From Demequina sp. NBRC 110056 (GTDB lineage: Bacteria; Actinomycetota; Actinomycetes; Actinomycetales; Demequinaceae): a stretch of DNA of 64,000 nucleotides. How positions within the stretch are numbered: position 1 is the stretch's first letter; every line of letters starts with the position of its first letter. Below, piece by piece: positions 58,925 to 64,000 of this stretch. The position numbers and the translations under genes are program-made. The notes under the pieces are model-generated. The model was not told where the DNA came from, searched no databases, and worked only from the letters and a program-made list of their open reading frames with translations. The stretch lies in NCBI RefSeq assembly GCF_002090155.1, contig NZ_BBRM01000002.1, positions 310,001 to 374,000 of the forward strand, in the 5' to 3' direction.

Positions 58925-58980
58925 CGTGAGCCGGGTCGCCAGGTCCGGTCGCTGACCCGCGCAGGCAGGCTCGGCTCACG
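58925..58980. terminator. Bidirectional terminator between convergent genes
   Basis: Arms CGTGAGCCG (58925) and CGGCTCACG (58972) with an inner GGGTC/GACCC pair. The right arm includes the stop codon of the MFS gene. The loop is long, so the strength is uncertain. Confidence 0.5.
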
Positions 58981-60253
58981 ACGACGGCTGGTCGGCAGCC
59001 GGGTAGCGCACCATGGCGAGCGCCGATGCGCCCACGACGGCGGCGGCCACGCCCAGGGCGGCGGGGATCGAGGTGGCCTGAGCGAGCGCTCCCACGCTCG
59101 CCGCGGTCACGAGCCCCGTGGTCTGGAGCGCCATCGACTCGATCGAGAGCAGGGTCGCGCGCTCCTTCCGCGTGACCGCGCGGTGCAGCAGATCCTCCGA
59201 GACGGGGCCGGCGATGCCGATCGCGAAGAAGAATCCTAGGTACGCGACCGCCGCAAGGATCGCGACAGGCACCCCGACCGCGGCGAGGGCAGCCGCGCCA
59301 GTGACGAACGCCAGGCCGATGGTGAGCGGCCGCGCACGTTCGGAGACCGCCTTGGCTGCGTCGTGACGACCCAGTGACATGACGCGCGTGGCCACGGGGC
59401 TCAGGGCTGCGCCCAGCGCGGAGGCCGCGAAGCCTGCCGTGACGAGCACGGCGTAGGGGCCAGCGGCGGCGTCCGAGCCACCCAGCAGCTCCGAGGCGCG
59501 CGTGGGCGCGAGCAGCTCGATGCCCGAGAGCCCGACGCCGAGTCCGGCCGTGAGCAGCAGCAGCCGGCGGATCCTGGGGCTGCCTGCCGCGAGGGCGAGG
59601 CCTCGGCGGATCGTCGGTCCCACGCCACGGACTGCCTCGCGCACCGGCACGCGGTCGACGTCCGCGTCGCGCACCCACACCGCGACGAGTGTGGCGTGCA
59701 CGACGGTGAGCGCGGCTGAGGCGAGGAAGGGCGTCGACAACGCGATGAGGCCAGAGCCGTCGGCGGGGAAGGGCGACAGCGCCACGAGCGGCGCGGCGGC
59801 GAGCGCGCCCGCCGCCAGGCCAAGGGACTCGGCAACGCCGCCGCGGGACAGTCCCGGTGCCAGGTCGGCATTCGAATCCGCGTCGAGGGTCGCGTCCACG
59901 AACCAGGCCTTGAGCGGACCGGAGTCGAGGGCACGGGCGCACCCGAGCAGGACATAACCCGTGGCGAGCGCCGCCACGCCGCTGCCGAACGCGAGGATCA
60001 GCACCGCCACGCCGCCCGTGAGCGCCGCGCCGATGATGATGGGGCGCCGTCCGAGCGCGTCGGCGAGCCCGCCTGTCGGCAGCTCGAGAAGCAGCGTCGC
60101 GAGGCTGAACAGCGCCGTGAGCAGCCCGATCGTGGCCAGCGACAGGCCGCGCTGCTCGAGGATGAGGACGAGCACGGGGATCGCGAGGCCGGTCGGCAGC
60201 CACCGCAGCGCCGTGAGGATGACAAACCGTCGGCGGATCGCGGCGGGGTCCAT
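58976..60253 (-). CDS. Major facilitator superfamily transporter
   Basis: 425 residues with about twelve hydrophobic helices. The loop 2-3 signature of MFS is GGLADALGRRPIII. The overall plan and the sequence LLELPTGGLADALG resemble drug-efflux or multidrug MFS proteins of Gram-positives, but the substrate is unknown. ATG 60253 has AAGGAG 8 nt upstream; longer upstream starts are not supported. Direct repeats of CGTGCAGCAC lie in front of it, possibly an operator. Confidence 0.82.
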   Translation of the reverse strand: MDPAAIRRRFVILTALRWLPTGLAIPVLVLILEQRGLSLATIGLLTALFSLATLLLELPTGGLADALGRRPIIIGAALTGGVAVLILAFGSGVAALATGYVLLGCARALDSGPLKAWFVDATLDADSNADLAPGLSRGGVAESLGLAAGALAAAPLVALSPFPADGSGLIALSTPFLASAALTVVHATLVAVWVRDADVDRVPVREAVRGVGPTIRRGLALAAGSPRIRRLLLLTAGLGVGLSGIELLAPTRASELLGGSDAAAGPYAVLVTAGFAASALGAALSPVATRVMSLGRHDAAKAVSERARPLTIGLAFVTGAAALAAVGVPVAILAAVAYLGFFFAIGIAGPVSEDLLHRAVTRKERATLLSIESMALQTTGLVTAASVGALAQATSIPAALGVAAAVVGASALAMVRYPAADQPSS

Positions 60254-60285
60254 GGGCGTGGCTCCTTCTTCTCGTGCGGCCCTCC

Positions 60286-60321
60286 CGTGCAGCACGGTGA
60301 TGCAGCCCTCTCGTGCAGCAC
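60286..60321. repeat. Direct repeats upstream of the MFS gene, possible operator
   Basis: CGTGCAGCAC occurs at 60286 and 60312, 26 bp apart, each preceded by CCTC. A related CTCGTGCGGC lies at 60271 and an inverted GTGCTGC follows at about 60325. The block lies 30-70 bp upstream of the MFS start. Confidence 0.4.
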
Positions 60322-60522
60322 TGGCGTGCTGCTCTCATGGGGCTCTGTCATGCCGCGCAGCGCCGCGGTAGGGAGAGCCCGCGGCAACGGTACTCGGGCA
60401 ACGGGCTGGTTGCTTGCACGGACACATGCACTCGACAGGGGGCACACGGCGTGAACCAGGAGAGCGAACCGAGTGCCGGCACCCGACGCTTGGGCCCTGC
60501 AATCGATGTCTCCCGGGCCGCC

Positions 60523-60528
60523 TAGAGT
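60523..60528 (+). promoter_or_regulatory. -10 box of a leaderless promoter for rarA
   Basis: TAGAGT ends 7 nt before ATG 60536, without a ribosome-binding site. Confidence 0.5.
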
Positions 60529-60535
60529 TGGCGGC

Positions 60536-61864
60536 ATGGACCTCTTCGAGTCGACCGAGCGCTCGGGCACGGGCGTCCCGGAGCCGGGACCGAACGCGCC
60601 GCTCGCGGTGCGCATGCGGCCGCGCGCGCTCGACGAGGTCGTGGGACAGGCTCATCTGCTGACGGACGGCTCTCCGCTGCGCCGGCTCGTCGGGGAGGAC
60701 GCGCCGGCGACCTCGGTGATCCTCTGGGGGCCGCCGGGCACGGGCAAGACCACGCTGGCGTACCTCGTCGCGGGCGCGCGGCGGTTCGTCGAGCTGTCGG
60801 CGGTGACCGCTGGCATCAAGGACGTGCGCGCGGTCATCGACGACTCGCGCCGCCGCATCGCGACCGGCGACCGGGAGACGGTGCTCTTCGTCGACGAGAT
60901 CCATCGCTTCACGCGCACCCAGCAGGACGCGCTGCTGCCCGCCGTCGAGAACCGGTGGGTGACGCTCATCGGCGCGACGACGGAGAACCCGAGCTTCTCC
61001 GTCGTGGGGCCCTTGCTGTCGCGCTCGCTGCTGCTGACGCTGCAGCCGCTGGCGTCCTCCGACCTCGGGACGCTGCTGGACCGCGCCGTCGCCGAGGAGC
61101 GCGGACTGGGCGGCGACGTGTCGCTCGCGCCGGAGGCGCGTGAGCACATCCTCCGGGTCGCCGGGGCCGATGCGCGCAAGGCGCTCACGCTCCTCGAGGC
61201 GGTCGCCGACGCCGCCGGCAGCGGGGGAGAGATCACCTCCGAGCTCACCGAGCGCACCATGGACGCGGCGCTGGTCGCCTACGACAAGTCGGGAGACCAG
61301 CACTACGACGTCATCAGCGCGTTCATCAAGTCGGTGCGCGGCTCCGACGTCGACGCGGCGCTGCACTATCTGGCGCGCATGGTCGTGGCCGGGGAGGACC
61401 CGCGCTTCATCGCTCGACGTCTCGTCATCCTCGCGGCCGAGGACGTGGGCCTCGCAGACCCTCAGGGACTGGTCATCGCCCAGGCGGCCGCGGACGCCGT
61501 CACGTTCATCGGCATGCCCGAGGGCCGGATTCCCCTGGCGGAGGCGACCGCGTATCTCGCGACCGCGCCCAAGTCGAACCGGGCGTACCGGGCGATCGAC
61601 GCGGCCATCGCCGACGTGCGCGCCGGCAAGGCTGGCGTGGTGCCCGCGCATCTGCGGGACGCCCACTACTCGGGCGCCGAGCGCATCGGCCACGGCGAGG
61701 GGTACCGCTACTCCCACGACGAGCCCGGCGGCGTGGCGCACCAGGAGTACCTGCCGGAGGCGCTGCGCGGCAGCCGCTACTACACGCCCACCGAGTTCGG
61801 CTTCGAGCGCACGCTCTCGGACCGGCTCACGCGCATCCGCGAGATGCTCGGCCGCACGACCTGA
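60536..61864 (+). CDS. rarA: Replication-associated recombination ATPase RarA (MgsA)
   Basis: 442 residues, AAA+ clamp-loader-like ATPase acting at stalled replication forks. [15 protein letters not shown], Walker [17 protein letters not shown], Walker [21 protein letters not shown], sensor 1 [13 protein letters not shown] and the late signature [20 protein letters not shown] identify it. The C-terminal oligomerisation domain ends in [14 protein letters not shown] 60536 fits a leaderless message; a start at 60473 would read through the promoter. Confidence 0.94.
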   Translation: MDLFESTERSGTGVPEPGPNAPLAVRMRPRALDEVVGQAHLLTDGSPLRRLVGEDAPATSVILWGPPGTGKTTLAYLVAGARRFVELSAVTAGIKDVRAVIDDSRRRIATGDRETVLFVDEIHRFTRTQQDALLPAVENRWVTLIGATTENPSFSVVGPLLSRSLLLTLQPLASSDLGTLLDRAVAEERGLGGDVSLAPEAREHILRVAGADARKALTLLEAVADAAGSGGEITSELTERTMDAALVAYDKSGDQHYDVISAFIKSVRGSDVDAALHYLARMVVAGEDPRFIARRLVILAAEDVGLADPQGLVIAQAAADAVTFIGMPEGRIPLAEATAYLATAPKSNRAYRAIDAAIADVRAGKAGVVPAHLRDAHYSGAERIGHGEGYRYSHDEPGGVAHQEYLPEALRGSRYYTPTEFGFERTLSDRLTRIREMLGRTT

Positions 61865-61943
61865 GGCTGGCGAGCCCTCGAGGACCGCGTCGCCGGCCGC
61901 TCGGCCATCGCCTGCGGGGTCGAACGACGGGCGACGGTTTAGC

Positions 61944-61990
61944 GCGCGGGCGCGGGTGTGGTGCGCGGGCGTGGGTGTGACGCACGGGCG
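61944..61990. repeat. Short 19-bp tandem repeat, 2.5 copies
   Basis: GCGCGGGCGCGGGTGTGGT, a second copy with two or three changes, and half of a third lie in the 196-bp spacer between rarA and the HNH gene. Nothing else is seen in this spacer. Confidence 0.5.
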
Positions 61991-62060
61991 AGGACAGCGC
62001 TGCGCTGCGTGTTCCTCCTGGGGCTCCCGTGGAGTGTGCGGGTGGCTGAATGTTGGCTGG

Positions 62061-63809
62061 TCAGGGTGTGGTGATGAGTTCGCGGGTGTCGGTGGCGTGT
62101 TGGGTGGCGTCCCACTCGGCGATGATCTCGGCGAGCTGGTCGTCGGTGATGAGGTCAGGCTCCGCCCCTTGGTGCGGGAGGCTGCGGATGAAGGCTTCGT
62201 CCTCGGGGGGGACGGGTGGGTCGATGAACTGGTTGAGGGTGTGGATGCCGGTGAGGTCGACGTCGAACACGCTCTCGCCACCGGGGTGAGGCGTGCGGTC
62301 GGGGTCGAGGTTCGATGGTGGTGTGAAGGTGACGTGTCTACCGTTGATGGTGATGCGCCAGCCCAGGCGGTGGATGTCGTGGTGACATCGGGTGCACAAC
62401 ATGACGCCGTTGTCGAGGTCCGTTAGGCCGCCGTCTTCCCAGAATTGGATGTGGTGGGCTTCGCAGTACTCCGGCGGGGCATGACACTTCGCGCACCCGC
62501 CGTCACGTTCAAGCATCGCCAAACGCTGTGCGGCGCTGAATCGGCGTTGGGTGCGGCCAAGCTCCAGCACGGTGCCGTCGCCGGCGAGGACTTCGGGGAT
62601 GAAACCGGCGTCTCCTGCCAGGCGCCGTGCCTCACGCACCGACACCGGGGTGGTGATCCCGTCGATCTTCGCCAGCCCCACCCCGCCCATCAGGTCTGCC
62701 AGGCTCATCCGCACCACGATGGTGGTGCGCACCCCCGACCGATGGGTGTTCGAACATCCCAGGGCGTGGCGGGCGAGGTCGTGCAGTGCGTCGGCGCGGA
62801 TCTGACCGATGGTGCGGTGCTCGACCGGCTCACCCGTGCACCCCTCACAGTGCCCTTCCAAACAAGCGCCAGGCCCGTCGCAGTCGTGGCGCGCGTGGTT
62901 GACCTGACAGCCACACACCTCGGTGATCGCACCGGTGTCGGGGTCGACCTGTCCTGGGGTTCCCGGTCGGGACTGCTTACGGACCTGCAGCGTCGTCATC
63001 TGCTCAAGAACGGTCAGGATCGGTGCCGCGGTGACGGCATCGAGCTCGCCATGGAAGACGACCATCCCGGTGTGGTCCTGCTTCCACCACACATACCGCT
63101 TGTCGTGGTTGACCCTCTCACGCTCCTGATGCTCCTCCACATCGATCCGCGCGATCGCGCGGGCCACCATGCGCTTGACCAGGTTCACCTGCATACCGCG
63201 GGCCTTGTTCACGAACCTGGTCTCCAGCTCCACCAGCGTCTCGGCCGACACCCGTCCGGCCAGCTGGTTCAGACCATTGACGATCGCAGCAGCCGCCTCC
63301 ACCGCCAGATCACCCGCCACCTGAGCACCCGCCACCAGCGGATACTTGTTACGGGTCCGCTTTACCGGCGGCACCGGCACAGGGGGCTCGGCTTCGAGAC
63401 CCGGCAGCACCCCAGGCTCCCCAGCAGCCTCAGTGTCAGAACCGGGCTGCACGCCCGGCTCACCAGGCGCCGGCTCCGGAGAGTCGTCCTCGACGGGCGT
63501 GAACGCGTCTCCGGCATCGACCGACCAGCGTGCCCGCCCCACCGAGCCACCCTGGATCTTGGAGAACATCGTCGGCGCATCCCCATGACCCTCGACACGG
63601 GCCAGACCACCACCGGGCAAGTCCGGATCCGTGCGCCGCGCGATCTCACCGGCATAGCGGGCCTCCAGTGCACCGACCGTGCGCGAGATCTGCCCTACCG
63701 TCTCCAACCGGTCCAACAACTCGGCCTTCGCCAACGCCGACACATCCTCACGGGCAGCACCAGCCAGCAGCTCGTGAAGCTGCTTCCAGTCCGCCTCGGT
63801 GAAGGTCAT
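62061..63809 (-). CDS. DUF222 / HNH endonuclease domain protein
   Basis: 582 residues of the 13E12-repeat type common in actinobacteria, often in many copies. The N-terminal DUF222 part starts about residue 5 (DWKQLHELLAGAA). A Pro/Glu-rich linker has two GEPGVxPG repeats. A region with six cysteines follows (CGCQVNHARHDCDG then ACLEGHCEGC), and the C-terminal HNH motif is CAKCHAPPEYCEAHHIQFW with DLDNGVMLCTRCHHDIH. It probably cuts DNA, but the biological role of the family is unclear. No mobile-element hallmarks flank it. Confidence 0.85.
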   Translation of the reverse strand: MTFTEADWKQLHELLAGAAREDVSALAKAELLDRLETVGQISRTVGALEARYAGEIARRTDPDLPGGGLARVEGHGDAPTMFSKIQGGSVGRARWSVDAGDAFTPVEDDSPEPAPGEPGVQPGSDTEAAGEPGVLPGLEAEPPVPVPPVKRTRNKYPLVAGAQVAGDLAVEAAAAIVNGLNQLAGRVSAETLVELETRFVNKARGMQVNLVKRMVARAIARIDVEEHQERERVNHDKRYVWWKQDHTGMVVFHGELDAVTAAPILTVLEQMTTLQVRKQSRPGTPGQVDPDTGAITEVCGCQVNHARHDCDGPGACLEGHCEGCTGEPVEHRTIGQIRADALHDLARHALGCSNTHRSGVRTTIVVRMSLADLMGGVGLAKIDGITTPVSVREARRLAGDAGFIPEVLAGDGTVLELGRTQRRFSAAQRLAMLERDGGCAKCHAPPEYCEAHHIQFWEDGGLTDLDNGVMLCTRCHHDIHRLGWRITINGRHVTFTPPSNLDPDRTPHPGGESVFDVDLTGIHTLNQFIDPPVPPEDEAFIRSLPHQGAEPDLITDDQLAEIIAEWDATQHATDTRELITTP

Positions 63810-64000
63810 GACAACACTCCATCACGAGCCACTGACATCACCGGCACGCCATCCACAGCCACCACCACAGCGGCACCGAGACACACGCGAGAGAAGTCCA
63901 TGAGCTCATCTCACCACGCGGGTCTGACATCGCTAGAGACGCCCACTTACCAGGCCGAACACCACCACGAACCCAGCAAGCGCATCGGCCCTCCGCAGGA
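63810..64000. other. Non-coding window end
   Basis: 191 bases upstream of the DUF222 gene without a clear gene. The last 20 bases contain GCGCATCGGCCCTCCG, also found at 28928-28942 after the APH-fold gene. Confidence 0.5.

Overview
The window is a stretch of chromosome from a high-GC Gram-positive actinobacterium. Gene content points to the Micrococcales, near Demequinaceae, Cellulomonadaceae or Beutenbergiaceae (inference). Supporting evidence: uniformly GC-rich codons with many GTG starts, DUF3000, a PimA/PatA/PIP-synthase cluster, RNase D beside dxs, S-layer-homology wall enzymes and DUF222/HNH proteins. Most of the window is ordinary vertically inherited chromosome. No prophage, CRISPR array, plasmid origin or intact insertion sequence was found.

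1-11.6 kb is central metabolism: the 3' part of aconitase, dxs, RNase D with DUF3000, gnd, a D-aspartate-ligase-like ATP-grasp enzyme, zapE and a PPK2 kinase. 11.6-18.1 kb holds a tandem repeat, treZ-treY, ohr facing a TetR regulator, a DUF1684 gene and a small membrane protein. 18.1-19.5 kb carries two copies of a tRNA Gly-Cys-Val cluster on either side of a DHFR-like reductase gene. 19.6-21.6 kb is pabB-pabC.

21.6-25.8 kb is the most unusual part. Three tandem paralogous genes encode small exported Ser/Pro/Ala-rich proteins, two of them with SPVSxK-type repeats. Each gene is preceded by the same array of three TCTCA-type half-sites spaced exactly 11 bp apart. Immediately downstream, on the other strand, lies an OmpR-family response regulator and sensor kinase operon. 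The simplest model is a self-contained envelope-stress or cell-wall two-component system with its own effector family. I do not recognise the effectors.

25.9-29 kb has tRNA-Val(CAC), a TylF-like methyltransferase, a ZIP transporter and an APH-fold protein. 29.1-52.1 kb is the conserved actinobacterial block thrS-HIT-pgsA-patA-pimA-pdxS-Nudix-pdxT-TPR-yebC-ruvC-ruvAB-secD-secF-rel-(AbiEi-like)-(DUF349)-hisS-aspS. It combines phosphatidylinositol mannoside synthesis, PLP synthesis, Holliday-junction processing (with a LexA box in front of ruvA), Sec export, stringent response and tRNA charging. The yajC and apt genes usually found in this block are absent from their usual places. 52.2-58.9 kb is a surface-protein region: a 1293-residue vWA and repeat protein with an LSNTG sorting signal, then two SLH proteins that share an anchor but carry different peptidoglycan hydrolase domains. 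The window ends with an MFS transporter, rarA and a DUF222/HNH protein.

Genome-style observations: several genes look leaderless, with a TANNNT -10 box ending 6-8 nt before the start codon. The octamer CCGATGCG/CGCATCGG is strikingly frequent in both genes and spacers. All functional calls rest on sequence reading and family knowledge only; no database search was run.
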